A stretch of DNA of 64,000 bases from Eonycteris spelaea (GCA_003508835.1 PUFA01000082.1:1178001-1242000), one strand, 5' to 3'; positions 24,363-35,865 are shown, counted from the stretch's first letter. Translations and numbers: made by a program. The notes: generated by a model from the letters alone, not told the origin.

Positions 24363-24380
24363 CCTCCAGAGGGCGTGTGG
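24363..24380 (+). promoter_or_regulatory. CTCF-like binding motif
   Basis: CCTCCAGAGGGCGTGTGG resembles the CCACCAGAGGGCGC core. It sits in the CpG-dense patch at 24240-24420. Confidence 0.3.
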
Positions 24381-24839
24381 GTGGATGCCGAGGCGATGCT
24401 GTCACCAGGAGAGGAGCCAGGCGGACAGTGATGCTGACCCTCTGGGAGGTGGAACAGAGAAACAAGGAGAACCTAGGGTCATGGAGACGCTGTGGTCAGT
24501 TCACCAGCCGTCCCTAGAGCTGCCCTAATGCCAGCCTCTCTGGGAAGGAGAGCCAGCAATGGCTCTTACTGGACGGCCAGTCTGTGACAGTAATTAAAAA
24601 CATTCTAATGAGACTGATGGTATAATTCATTGACCAAACCCAGCCACTTTTGAGAACGAAAAGGGCACTATTAATAACCAGACCAGGGCCACAGGCAAAC
24701 GGGAGCGCTGGGTCACTCTAATCTTGACTGCTAGAAACCATGGCCGTATCCCAATTAATCACCGTAAACTTGACGAAAAATGTAAAATCAGAGTTACTCA
24801 GAGGGATTAAGTGCTAACCTGATTCAGGCCGTTCTCTAA

Positions 24840-25330
24840 TTCCTTCTCCAAACTGCAGCCAGAGGGATATTTTCAAAGCCCAGTTGTGAGCATACCCTCC
24901 CCTGCTCACACCATAATGGCGTCCTGTTTAAAGGCTGTTTAAAGGCATCCTGTATAAAGCCTGAGAGCATTTGTTTACGGGAACTCTATTCTCTCCAGCC
25001 TCCAGGGGCTTTGTGAATACTCTTCAGGGGACACAGTTCCCTCAGGCCCCTACCACTCTCTGACTTACCAGCTACTGCCCCCGCCCCCACCCCACCCTCC
25101 CCAGGAAGTCAGCTCATCACTCCTCCAGCCCCCAGCCCGCCTTCCTTGCATTGCAGAACCTGGTAGACCGGTTCTTGTCCTTCCTAATGCTTCTTTTGGC
25201 TGCTCAGGGTGGTTCCATGTGAACAGAGATGAGTGTGTCCTTGTTCTTTGTGGTGTGAGCCCCTTGCCTGATTCCTGGCCACATAGAGATGCTCAAGACG
25301 CACGTGTTCATTGCAGTACCTAGGCCTAGG
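24840..25330 (+). mobile_element. L2 LINE 3' region (upstream part)
   Basis: 'CAGCCAGAGGGATATTTTC', 'CCCCTGCTCACACCATAATG', 'GGCATCCTGTATAAAGCCTG' and 'TCTCTCCAGCCTCC' follow the L2 region that encodes the end of ORF2 and the 3' UTR. A duplicated CTGTTTAAAGG unit lies at about 24925-24945. The 3' boundary is vague. Confidence 0.7.
25078..25103 (-). repeat. C-rich tract, possible G-quadruplex on the minus strand
   Basis: Runs CCCCCG, CCCCCA, CCCCA, CCC and CCCC are closely spaced inside the L2 copy. Confidence 0.6.
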
Positions 25331-27230
25331 AATGAATGCAAAGATTAAGGCGGCGGCAGAAATCCCGGAAGAGCCAGCTTCAGAGTTCACGGCGGCCCGC
25401 CCTGCTCCCTGCGGCCTAGCGAGTTCTCAAGGACAAAGTAGCTCTCTCCCATGATGCCTTGACTCCCGTGAGCCTCGGAGCCGGGTTTCAAAGGCTCACC
25501 TGTGAGGGGAGCTGGGCGCTGGCACGCCCCTTCTCCCATCGCATCTGATGCGGGCACTCCAGGCTCAAGCGGTAAAGTGGTGTGATGTTTTCTTCCTAAA
25601 CCCTGAGCTGGAAAGGGGCAATGTTTTCTTATCCTTCCAGTTATCCAAAGGTCAAAGCCATTTCTCCAGTGATTACGTTTCTTTTTCGGCTGGCATGAAT
25701 GAAGGGGAGAGTCATCTCTTTTGTTATCTCGGCCTGATAACGAGCTCCCTGAGCTCCCTGATCGCAATTCCTCAGCAGTGCTGGTGTCAGGGCTCTAGAC
25801 AAAAGATGAAAGAAACACTGTTTGACGTCTTGCCTAAATGTGCTCACACGGGCCTGTGTTCTGGGAATAACAGGGCCTCGCACCTTCTGTCATTACTTTT
25901 GTTGCGGATTCGGTTTTCAGTCCGTGTCCTCAGAACTCCAGCAATGACTCTCAGCGTCTCCCGCAGCCATGTTTCACTCCCTCATACAGCAATTTTAGCA
26001 GAGTTTCTCTTTGCCTTTGGTTACCTTGTGAGATTGGCAGGGGGAGAACGAGGAGGAGCTCAGAGAAGGAGCAAGACCGGCCATCCTGTGGGTAGACTCT
26101 GATGCTTGCTCTAATGTTTTTAGGTGTTTTTTTATTGTCATTATGTCTTTTACAAATTCACTGCTGAAGGTATTACCCAAGGCCCCTAATACAAGGGTTC
26201 ATACAAAAAACAAAAAAACAAAAAAAACACTCAAAATTCAGTACCTGGAAAATACTCATCTCTCGAGAAGTTTTTCTCTAATCGGGCAACATGAACTGTA
26301 CAATCTGTCGCAACCCCCTTTTATGTCCTGAATTAGTCACTTCTGGAATAAGCACTAAATTCAGCCACCTGGCCCTCGGCCCTGGCTTCTGAGTTCCTTC
26401 TTATCTCTGTTTTCACTGCCCTACTTTACACATGCTTTAATATTTTAAGCCGCCCTTAAAACCTTTTTTAAAAGTAGACAGGACCTAAATGATACAAAAA
26501 AAAAAATTCTTCCTAATATTAAAAGTTTCTTTAATCTTTTGAAACTACATTTTTTAAAAGAGCAGAATCACATTTTTTTAAAAAGTCCCTGCGAGCGAAA
26601 CTCTCCCCGTGAGCTAATAACTGCAGGTCCGTTGTGCAGCAAACTCCTGGTCTGTCATTTCATTTCCTCGGACTCTGGCTTTGTGTCTCCTGTCCCAGCT
26701 CTATCATTCCGGCTTGGTAGGTTCCAGCCACTGAGAAAACCCACCTCCCAGAGGCTGCTGAGAGCCTGGCAGGCTTTTCCTGTTTCGGTTGGAATGAAGA
26801 TTTTATAGGCAACCTCTGAATGCCCTCCAAACACTGGGCCCAAGGACCCAAAGTCGAAGGAGAAGGGAGATTTAGCTCTCAGTGCAACCCAATAGCAAGG
26901 ACACGTACAGCCTTTGGAAGCTTCAAACCATGTCAGGAGCAAGTGTCCAGTTTGACATCCTCCCTCGGGGACAGGATCCGGTCCCCTGCCTGCTGCTTCC
27001 AGGCTAGTGGGTGAGGCCTTCCAGCTGACCCGTCCCCAGCTGGTAGGAGATGCCATGCTCAGCACATCACATCAACTCTCAATAGCGTGGCCTGGAGTTT
27101 TTTAACTGGTGATTGGATAATCGTGTGGCAGGGGCAGAAGGAGCCAGAGCACGGTCCGTTAGAGCTGGTTGTAATCAAACCTTTCAGTCAGTGACACGGT
27201 GCTGTGATGTACAATCATTCTAACGTTTCT
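25331..27230. other. Unassigned non-coding DNA
   Basis: GC-richer until 26.1 kb, then AT-rich with A and T runs (26200-26230, 26490-26580), then mixed. A short tandem GAGCTCCCT duplication lies at about 25742-25759. The 184-codon frame at 25548-26102 has no recognisable domain, so I do not call it a gene. Confidence 0.45.
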
Positions 27231-27234
27231 GGTC

Positions 27235-27360
27235 CCACCAGACAGTATACTTCATGAAGACAAGACTCATCTTTTAGAATTCACAGCAATGTGCATGGCA
27301 TCTTGCAAACCGTACAGGTTCGATACGTGTTTGCTAGGAAATCGATTGCAGGAATGAAAA
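27235..27360 (+). mobile_element. L2 LINE 3' terminus
   Basis: 'ACTTCATGAAGACAAGACTC', 'TTCACAGCAATGTGCATGGC' and 'GGTTCGATACGTGTTTGC' align with the L2 3' end. Decayed but in order. Confidence 0.55.
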
Positions 27361-27609
27361 GAAATAGTCACTGAGTCTCATATATTACTGTAATTGGTAT
27401 TACCTTTCCACAGTGAAACCAAGTTGTCCGCTGGTGTCTTTCCACCCCCCCCCACCTCTACATCTATAAATGGTCCCATCGCTGTTAGATTTCCTGATAC
27501 CAAATACAAGCTGCTTCTGCAGTCCTCAACCCAAGCCCACACACAGCCACTTGGTAAGACGTAAGCATCTTCAATACACTTCCCAGTACCCAGGGTTACG
27601 GGTCACCCC
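27361..27609. other. Unassigned spacer
   Basis: About 250 bases with a C9 run near 27450. Nothing is recognised. Confidence 0.4.
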
Positions 27610-28070
27610 CTATCCCCCCTTCCCAGTGGCCTGAGTTGACACTCCCCAGGTTTTATACTCACCACCCCCTTGGTCAGCATAATCAGCACAAGCACAGACT
27701 CTGCAGCCTATTTTTATGTGAAAATGGTCACAAATTCTCTCTGTATTTCCTTTGACAGCGGACATGGACCCTAGTTTGGCCAATAAGATGATAGCAATAG
27801 GAAGCAAGTCATTGAGGCTTGACCCCTTACTGCCTTGGAACTCCGAGGCCGCCGTATGAACAACCTCAGGCTAGTCTGCTAGAGAATTTGCGACCACGTG
27901 GAGAGAAGCCCCAGTGATCCCAGCCATTCCGCTGAGACCATCGTAAACCAGCCAGTCCTCAGTCTACCTGCCAACCGACCACAGATGTGTAAGTGAGCCC
28001 CGCCAAGATCAGCCACCCCTAGCTCAGACCTCACAAACTGCCCAGCGTGAGTTGAACGGATGCTCGTTGG
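27610..28070 (+). mobile_element. MaLR-like LTR (MLT1 group), plus strand
   Basis: 'TAGTTTGGCCAATAAGATG', 'TTGGAACTCCGAGGCCGCC', 'CGACCACGTGGAGAGAAGCC' and 'AACCGACCACAGATGTGTAA' match the central and 3' part of MLT1-group LTRs. It abuts another LTR of the same orientation at 28095. Confidence 0.65.
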
Positions 28071-28094
28071 TATAATGCATTTGGTTTGGGGTTA

Positions 28095-28560
28095 CATGGC
28101 AGGTTAAAATATGGGCCCCAAATTCTTTGCCACTCTTTCATTGAGAAATAGGGTCTAAACCGCTTGACTCTGAGTAGGCTTTTGACGATTTCAGCTGATA
28201 GAGGACGTCGGAAGTATTGCTACGTGATTTCCAAGCCTAAGACGCGAAAGGCCAGGCAGCCTCTCCTTTTCCCTCTCGGGGTGCTTGGAATCGAGACAGT
28301 TCCTGTAGGGGTGCCCCCTCTGGGAACGCCAAACGCCATGCTGTGAGAATTCAGGGGGGATGTCCTACGTAGGTGCCCCAGGCGCCAGTCCCAGCTGTGC
28401 CCCGTAAAGTCATCCCAGCTCAGGGGGAGGACACGAGTGAGGAAATGTCCGGATGATTCCAGCCGCCGGCCGTTGGAGTTTGCCAAGCTGGGATCCCAGA
28501 AGAAGGGGCGCAGAGACGAGCCGGGCCTGAGCCAGACTGAGCTAGGTGTGGCTGATTTTG
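28095..28560 (+). mobile_element. MaLR-like LTR (MLT1 group), plus strand
   Basis: 'AAAATATGGGCCCCAAATTC' and 'TTTGCCACTCTTTCATTGAG' are the 5' region of an MLT1-group LTR. 'GAACGCCAAACGCCATGCTG' and 'GGCGCAGAGACGAGCCGGGC' follow in the same order as in that group. It may be a second solo LTR or a rearranged neighbour of 27610-28070. Confidence 0.6.
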
Positions 28561-28584
28561 TCACAGAGTTTCCGTTCCAGTGCA

Positions 28585-29395
28585 ATTAGATTCGGATGCT
28601 TTTATTGTAGTGTAGGCTCATAGTTCCTTCTGGTGTTATGTTCTTTCTGTCTGTCTGAAGGACTTCTTTTGACATAGCGCAGGTCTGCGGGCGATGAATT
28701 CTTCCAGCTTTTGTTTCTTTGAAAAAGTCTTTTGATGGCTTTCATTTTTGAAAGGTATTTCATGGGTATAGGATTCCTGACGTTTTCGCTTTTCCTTCCC
28801 ATACTTTTAGTGGCTGCTCCACTAACTTCTCACTGGCATCGTCTCTGATTAGAAGTCTGCCATTATCTTTGTTTCTCTACATAATGTGTCTTTTTCCCTC
28901 TGGCCAATGTTAGGGTTTCTTCTTTATCGCAGGGTTTGAGCAATTCGATGATGATGCGTCTTGTTTTCTTCATATTATTTGTGCTTGAGTTTCGTTAAAA
29001 CTCCTTGGATCTGCGGGTTGATAATTTTCCACAAAGTTAGAAAATTGTCAAGCATTATTTCTTAAAATACTTACTCTGTCCTTCTCTTCCTCCCTGCACG
29101 GACTCCAATACCATCGATTAAGTCGATGCGAGCTATCCCACAGCTCACTGGTGACCTGTTAATCTTTAAATTCTTCCCCACCCCCACCCCCCGCCCCCGC
29201 TGTGCTTTTTTCTTTGGGGTCATTTCTACTGCCTTGCGTTTAGTAATTTTTCTGTAATCTATTCTGGTTATTGATCTCGTCCACTGTACTTTTCCGTCTC
29301 AGACAGTGTAGCATTTATCTCTAGAAGTTCAATTCGGGTCCTTCTTGTATACTCCATGCCTCTCCTTAATCACTTGAACATACAGACTCTAGATA
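28585..29395 (-). mobile_element. Old L1 (L1M) fragment, minus strand
   Basis: The plus strand is T-rich, with 'CCAGCTTTTGTTTCTTTGAA', 'GGCTTTCATTTTTGAAAGG', 'GATGCGTCTTGTTTTCTTC' and 'AGCATTATTTCTTAAAATAC'. This is the antisense of a common old L1 segment. A C-rich tract at 29176-29199 lies inside. Confidence 0.6.
29176..29199 (-). repeat. C-rich tract, possible G-quadruplex on the minus strand
   Basis: Four C runs of four to six, separated by one base each. A strong minus-strand quadruplex pattern. Confidence 0.7.
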
Positions 29396-29461
29396 GAGGA
29401 CTTAGAAATTCTGAGGTTGGCCACGTAGGCGATGTTCCTCTCTGTGCCTTGCAGTACAGTT

Positions 29462-29477
29462 GCTGCCATCTGCTGGC
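29462..29477 (-). promoter_or_regulatory. CTCF-like binding motif
   Basis: The minus strand reads GCCAGCAGATGGCAGC, close to the CCAGCAGATGGCAG form of the CTCF core. Confidence 0.35.
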
Positions 29478-31650
29478 CTGAGACTCAGGGGGTCCTAGGA
29501 CACCCTCTGTGCGCACATTTGTGAGCAATGGTCACTCCCAAGCTCATACATTAACTTAGAAAAAATGTTGGAGGTTCTGACAGAAGGTGAAGCGCTCCTC
29601 TGACCTTCTAGATGGAAACGAGACGTTCCTTGGCCTCCAAGTTTATTTTTAAAAAATATAAAGTCTCACAAAGCCAGGACACCATCCACAACCCCTCTGG
29701 ACCTGCAGGAACAGTTACTGGGCCCCAGGGTGACTTCAAACACTTTGTGTTGGACAGGCTTGTCCTGCGAGGCCTGTACATATGGTTGTTGGAATCATGG
29801 GGAAGAAGAGCTTTTCCACGGGCTGGGAAGGGAACAGGACACCCTCTGCACGCACGAGGTGGTCCCTGCCTCCAGAGGGACCTGGACTATTTCAGGAGTC
29901 TCATCCTTCAAAGGGACACCAGGAGGTACAGTGACAGCCAGGAACAGAAGTGCATCTATGTCTTTAGGGAAACTGTCCTCGTCATCTTCATTAACTGGGA
30001 CACCGTTTGTGAAGAGAGCACTCTGTTCAGTGTTTTATGTATAACAACAACCTCAGTAGTTATTTATGATAAGAGCGATAATCATAAAAAGAACGATAAA
30101 TTATAATAATAATGATCATGATGATGACATGAGAAGTAATAATTTTAATGGTGACAATAATATTAAACTAAGAAGATGGAAAATAAATAAGTGAGTAAGT
30201 AGAAGCTCAAAACAGTGGTCACCCTGGGGTCAGGAGTGCTTTGGTCTGGGATTCGTTCGTGTCTGCCCCTTGATGAATTCTTTCTTCATTCTCTGCATTG
30301 ATCATACCTAATTGCCCTGATTGGAGAGAAAATTTGTATTAAAAAAAAATTCAAATTGGTTGCTCTGTTGTATTAGGTTCAAAGAGAACGATCAGCATCT
30401 TCTTCTAAGGCAGGGAGTGGGGTGGTGCGGAGTGAGGCCGGCCAGGAAGGGGAGGGTCCAGAAGCTTCTCCTTGCAGTGGAGACAGGAGAGGGCCATCCT
30501 GGCAAGCAGGCGGAACTGTGCCAGACGAGGAAGCGGGCTCATGCGGATGGATGTCCTGAGGGAGGGGACGGTGAAAGGCCGAGGGGAAAGGAAGAGAGCC
30601 GAGGGCCGAGGCCTTGCAAGCGTCAGGCGGCAGCCACGCTGAGCCGTGTGCATGCGGGCCCGGCCACTGTCCTCGCGGCCTCCATGGCTGGGGACAGCTC
30701 TGTCAAAGCTGAGAGTGTCCTGAGCTACGGAGATTCCGCCCAACCCACCCACAGATCCCAAACCCAGCCGTCTTCCTTCTCCTGGGAGCCTCGCGTGAAG
30801 CTGGGCTTTTCGTGAAGCAGAGAGCAGCTCAGTTTAACCGGAAAGCCTGCTGCATCCGAGACCGTTCTGTGTTTTGCAATCCTTATTCGGCTGAGTTTTC
30901 CACGTAAGGTCTCTGTGAGCGAAGCAAAGCCGTCTCCACCCACCACGACATCCGCCAGCACCAGGGGGCACCTCCACCTCGCTTCTGCGTGAGCGGCACC
31001 CCTGTCCATCTCCCAGGGGCTCTGTCCACGTGGAATCCAACGTGCTGGCACCCGCTACCGTTGTGCCACGTGTCACACCGCCTGGCTGCTTCCTGTACAG
31101 CAGCTGGGACAGCTCTTCCTAAGGAAGGAATCCTTCCCAGAAACCACTCAGCAGACTTTCTGTCACATCTCGCTGACAAGAACTGGGTCTCTTGCCCATG
31201 GCTGAATCGCTGGCAAGCAGAATGGAACTCCCAGCATAATTGAGCTAATGAGGAACTGCCTGCCTAGGGCTGGAGTGGGGACCGTCCCTCCCGGAAGCAG
31301 AGTCACCCAACACTGGCAAGAGAGCACATGAGTGCCAGGTGGGTTCCCCACACCATCTGTCACTGTTTGCTCGTAACCATCAGAGTTTCCAATACCACGG
31401 GCGTCCAGGGTCAGACAGAGCAGCCAGTGCAGGAGGGAGCAGGGACTCCTAGGGGCTGTGAGCACCCACAGAGAAAGAACAAGCAGCAATCATCGGAGAC
31501 GGGAGTTCATAGCTGCCACAGGGTCAGGGCATCTGCACGGGCCTCTCCCGTCCCCATTCCATTTTGTCTCTGTTGTCACAAATGTCCCAGGCCACACGGG
31601 CGGCCTGGCAGCCACTGGTTCCTCTGGGAGAATGGGGGGCAGGTTGGAGA
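29478..31650. other. Unassigned non-coding DNA
   Basis: An AT-rich patch at 30050-30200 is followed by a GC-rich stretch with several CpGs at 30410-31100. The 164-codon frames at 29612 and 30321 overlap opposing frames and show no domain. No repeat is named. Confidence 0.45.
30955..30975 (+). promoter_or_regulatory. Strong CTCF-like binding motif
   Basis: CCAGCACCAGGGGGCACCTCC contains the CACCAGGGGGC core with G-run and downstream C/A context. It is the best CTCF-like match I saw in the window. Confidence 0.45.
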
Positions 31651-31654
31651 GGCA

Positions 31655-31865
31655 CAGGCTCTAGAATTAGACGCGCCTGAGTTTGCATCCTGGCTTTGCC
31701 ATTTACTAGCTGTGTGGCCTTAGAAATGTTATTCAGCATCCCAAAGCCTCCATTTAAAAATGGAGATGATAATATCTACTTCATAAGATTGTTGTCGAGG
31801 TTTTTTTTTTTTCTAATCAGATCAAGTCTCTAGCACATACTAGCTACACATTTAATGAATAACTC
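31655..31865 (+). mobile_element. MIR SINE, plus strand
   Basis: 'GGCTCTAGAATTAGACGCGC', 'CATTTACTAGCTGTGTGGCC', 'AAATGGAGATGATAATATCT' and 'CTTCATAAGATTGTTGTCG' follow the MIR consensus over nearly full length. A T run at about 31800 interrupts the 3' tail. Confidence 0.85.
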
Positions 31866-31869
31866 TTGA

Positions 31870-32022
31870 ACTTTGGTATTCTTAACAATCGCCTGAAAGT
31901 CCAGCTAAGCATGCAGATTCCTGGGCTTCTAAGCCCAGAAATGCGCATTTCCCACAACCACCTCCAGGTGATTCTAATATCAATGAATCACTGGCCAGCC
32001 ACACACTCAGAAACGCTGCAGT
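31870..32022 (+). mobile_element. MER5A-like hAT MITE
   Basis: 'TTCTTAACAATCGCCTGAAA', 'GCAGATTCCTGGGCTTCTAA', 'AATGCGCATTTCCCACAACC' and 'TCCAGGTGATTCTAATATCA' match MER5A order. It lacks coding sequence. Exact ends are decayed. Confidence 0.75.
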
Positions 32023-32940
32023 GACATGTTGCTGGCGCTGTGCCATTAGGCCAAATCTGAGTGTGATAAATACCTTATGCAACAAGAAGATTCATCTTAA
32101 TTTCAATTATCTATAATTAGCTGCACTCCGGTAAAAAATAATGAAATCTGCAGTTTTTAGGTATTCACGGGCCCACTGGAACCCGCTGACTAATTCCTGT
32201 GGCATTCTCTTTGCACAACTCAACCAAGAACATGGCCTTTGCGGTTGAAGGCCTTCCCCAGGGAAGGAAGAAAACCAAGTTCAATCTCTGCAGCCAAAAT
32301 AAGACCGACATACCAAGCGTCACATTTCCAGCAGACGACCTCCTTCCAACCTCCGGTGAAGAGCGGGCCCGAGCTGGCTCTATAATTCTGTCCATCAGCT
32401 GACCTCCTGCCACGGGAAAGGTCAAGTGCTCAGAAGAGCAAAGGCGAACCTCTCTCTTCCCCTCCCCACCCCAATGACTTTGGCTCTGCCAATGGCCTCA
32501 GGGGGATCCAACACTGCTTATTTCCTACTTCCAGTCTCTTGGCTCCCAGCAACTCCTGCCCTGCAGTCCCTGTTACTGCCCGTTATTGCAAAACTAGAAT
32601 AGAAAATATTTTGCAGAAACCATGACTTGGAAAGAAAGAGCTGGGAAGGGAGAAGATGTGCCAGCTGCATCTGAGAGTTAAGAAGGAAATTTAAGGACAG
32701 TGCAAATGCTGAACTCCAGTGAGGGGAAGGGTGTGTTGGGAAGTGAGCTCTTATGGATTGGAGGTTTGGGGAGCAAAGGGCTGTGTGATGAACGGCACTG
32801 AGCTCGTCCTGCCTGGCTCAGAGAGACTTGGCAGCAGTCAAGTTCATAAAGAAATGTGGTCTAGATGAGAGTGATCAGCGGCTCTTTCCCAAAAGGGCAA
32901 ACCAAGGACAAAATGAATTGAAATAGGTGGAAGGCGCTCT
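32023..32940. other. Unassigned non-coding DNA
   Basis: A repeat-free AT-rich block with TAATTAG-type motifs lies at about 32095-32160. The rest is unremarkable. No gene is seen. Confidence 0.45.
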
Positions 32941-32944
32941 GGTT

Positions 32945-33082
32945 AAAAGCCAGTGGACCCCATATCTGGCCAGTTATTGGAGTCACTTGAAATGCTGGGG
33001 AAAATACCCGTTCCCAGGCACCACCCTGATCCACTCCCCCCAGGAATATGAACTGGCGCTAGGTTTGGGAACCACTGTCTTG
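32945..33082 (+). mobile_element. MER5-type hAT MITE
   Basis: 'TTATTGGAGTCACTTGAAAT', 'CGTTCCCAGGCACCACCCTG', 'CCCCAGGAATATGAACTGG' and 'GGTTTGGGAACCACTG' fit a MER5/MER58-like element. The subfamily is uncertain. Confidence 0.6.
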
Positions 33083-34369
33083 GTGGTTTCTGAACGTTCC
33101 TGGCTGATGGCCTTTCGGGGCAGGCATTTCTGCTACAGATTTCTCTGAGTAGTTAATGCAATTTCCTATAGTTCACTAATCACATGTGTAAAATCCTGAA
33201 TCTTTGCAGCCAGCACCATTTTAAGATCCCTGTGAGTCCTAAGACTCCGACTTTTGACCTCCCTCCAAATCACAACAAACATAGTGAAAGGCACCCACAG
33301 ATTATCATATGACTTTGACTTCATTTCTTGGAAATCATCTAGCTGCTCAAGAATTTTTGCAAAGTAAAAAAACTACAAATAATTTTCTAATGTAATGAAA
33401 GCCTCATAAAGGCTAAATTTAATAGCCAAGGGAGTGGGTCTAATGTTATATTTTTCAGGCATTTAAAGGTTTATTAATTTTGACTTTGAAGATTTATTTG
33501 TGTAATTTTGATCTAATTACCCGTCCCAGGTCTCCAGCACTTTTGAGGCCTCTCTATGTCCCCACACTGTACCGGAAGTGACTAATGGAACAAACACCCT
33601 GCCAAAAACATTCCTGTGAGGGAATATTACTTTAGAAACAAGAGAAACCATCGGGCACACAAACCAATTTCTCTACAATTACACAGCCACTAAGAGGCAG
33701 AGCCAGGACAGGAAGCTAAGTCTTCTCATTCCAAATGCTGCACTCTTTCCATTGGTGACAGAGAATGTACTAAGTGGCTGCTGAGGACACAGCCTCTTCT
33801 CATCGCTATTATTTCCTACATCATACAAGGCTCAGGGGAATTGGTGTCAGAAGCCTATGACCTGGCAAAGGGAAGGCTTGAAACTGGCGAGGATCAAAAT
33901 TTAATGAAAACAAGTAACAGATGAACTCAGAGCTCTCCGATCAAGTGGTTTGGGCCCATATTTATTGATTCATTATATTTTCAAAGCATTTCATACATTG
34001 TTCACAACAGGAACTGATTTTGCTGGGTCCGTAACTAGTTATGCACAAACGAAAGTCTGTTAGAAATGGAAAAGTTACTATCTAACCAAGACATCCAAAG
34101 AAAACAAAAACAGAAACCAAGGAAGGAGGAAACACACTCGGAAGCTCTAGTGTACCCTTCTCGGAGAGGAATGGGATACAGGCGGTACGAATGGGAGTGG
34201 GGGGGCAGTGTGAGAGCATCAAAGAGTGGGGTGGTCAAACGCTCCACGAGCGGGTCAGGGCAGGCTTCAGATCTTACCGGAGCTGAGACCTTGTGGGGGA
34301 GAGTTGCCCGCAGGCAGCCAGGCTGGGGGCAGTGTGATTTCTAGATAAGTGACTGACCCAGATCCCAAG
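33083..34369. other. Unassigned; possible decayed MIR at 33600-33765
   Basis: AT-rich, repeat-poor sequence to 33560. 'ACACAGCCACTAAGAGGCAG' followed by 'AGCCAGGACAGGAAGC' at 33680-33715 resembles an antisense MIR core. Nothing else is recognised. Confidence 0.45.
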
Positions 34370-35215
34370 AGACAGTGGAGATGTCCAGTGGACAGTGGGT
34401 TCTCAGCGCTGGGATGGTCATCCCAGGGTCATGGACTCCATGCTCACCTGGATGATACGACGATGCCACAGGGAAAACACAACATCTAGCTTGTCTTCTT
34501 AGAACCTATTGACCACGTGGTACCTGTGAGCATTGGGGGGGTGTGAGATGTAATGTCCCAGGCCGAGCTCCACGGAGAAAGCCCGACCAATGTGACACAC
34601 ACGAAGCAGCTCCCCCCACAACTTTGGACATCATTCGCAGTTCTCTCCAGGTTCGGCAAACCCCTCCACACCCCCTCCTATAATAAGTAGAAGGAACCTC
34701 ACTCAGGACAAACCTGCCGAGGAGAATTTCATCATCAGTTTAGAGGTATCTGCCTCAGGAGTCACATCCCTCAGGATGATAAACCATCACCCTTGGAAAA
34801 GTCTCCAGGGATCCAGCATCACCTGGGAGTGAGAGAACAAGGATTTCACCTAAATCCTGTGAGTTCCAGCTCAGACGTCTAACACAACCTTGATTCCAAT
34901 GGAGACGCAAGTGGTAGGCCTGGGGGTTCTGTGCGTGGTTAAGGAGATGTCAGGAAGTAGAGAACTCTGACAGCCCCGCCTGGGCCCAGGGAGGAGGTGC
35001 GGATGGGTGGGTAGGCGGGCGGAGTCCTCAGCGCATGTAGAGGGATGGCAGTGGGGTCAGTGGGAATGCATGTCCCTCTGGGAGGGTGCATACAGTGAGA
35101 GGGGAACCATCCCGCCCTGGGAACCCCAGCATTTCAGAGAGCAGAGGAGAGAAGGAGAGGCCCGTCCTCAAAGGCTCAGGAAGAACAGGAGAGGGTGTTT
35201 TTCAAAATCAAAGAA
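34370..35215 (+). repeat. Ancient mammalian interspersed repeat, unnamed family
   Basis: 'GTGGAGATGTCCAGTGGACA' near 34375 and 'GGGAACCCCAGCATTTCAGA' with 'GGAGAGAAGGAGAGGCC' near 35117-35165 match parts of a long, purine-rich, dispersed mammalian repeat. I recognise it by phrase but cannot name it. Other parts occur at 44435-45890 and 53695-54395. The middle of this copy is weak. Confidence 0.4.
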
Positions 35216-35435
35216 GTTGAAGTTTCAAGGAAGATCTGTTTCTCATCCGCAATATCCATTATCTTTTCTTCCATTAGAATTAAATTTTTAACAAGGCATA
35301 TACATCACCACCTGGAATTAAGACCGCATTGCACAAGCTTCTATTGCAGCTAAATATTCCTTTAGGACTGAGTTCTGGCCAACGGCGTAGGAGCGATTAC
35401 AGTGGTTGAGCAGTTGGCAATATCTACCCCCATCT

Positions 35436-35862
35436 AAAACACATTAATTTATTGATCCTGGATATTTTTTAATAGTAAAAGCTTGGGAACAACCTAAATA
35501 TATGCCTCACTAGGGAACTGGAAAAACAAATTACGGCACATTCATACAAAAAACATATTTTTTATAGCAATTTTTTTGGACAAAACAAATCCATATGTAC
35601 TAATGTGGAATGATTGCCAAGTGTTAATGTTTAATGAAAAAAAAGGGCCTGAAGAGAATTGCAGTACGGTAACACTTCTGTGTTAATGGGTGTTTGCGTG
35701 TACTTACATGCTCGACTATGCATTAAAAATCTCCACAAGGACTCACAATGAAACGTGGGAGAGAGCTGCTTGGGGCTTGGGGGCAGGAGGGGCAGAAAAC
35801 TTACTTTTTATTCTAGGCACTTTTGTACTGTTTAATTTCTTTTTTATCACAGACATGGACTA
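35436..35862 (+). mobile_element. Old L1 (L1ME-like) 3' end, plus strand
   Basis: 'CACTAGGGAACTGGAAAAAC', 'ATTACGGCACATTCATACAA', 'AATCTCCACAAGGACTCACA' and 'CACTTTTGTACTGTTTAATT' follow the end of ORF2 and the 3' UTR of old L1s. It abuts a minus-strand L1 tail to tail. Confidence 0.75.
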
Positions 35863-35865
35863 CTT

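Larger units (their letters stand above)
22386..24835. other. Unassigned non-coding DNA, partly CpG- and G-rich
   Basis: No gene or named repeat. A repeat-poor block lies at 22560-22745, a G-rich tract at 23225-23305, a CpG-dense patch at 24240-24420 and another repeat-poor AT-rich block at 24590-24830. Open frames of up to 173 codons around 22.9-23.5 kb occur in all frames at once, which argues against coding. Confidence 0.45.

Noticed and set aside
25548..26102. A 184-codon open frame on the plus strand
   Set aside because: No family resemblance, no splice or promoter context, and overlapping minus-strand frames. Likely chance.
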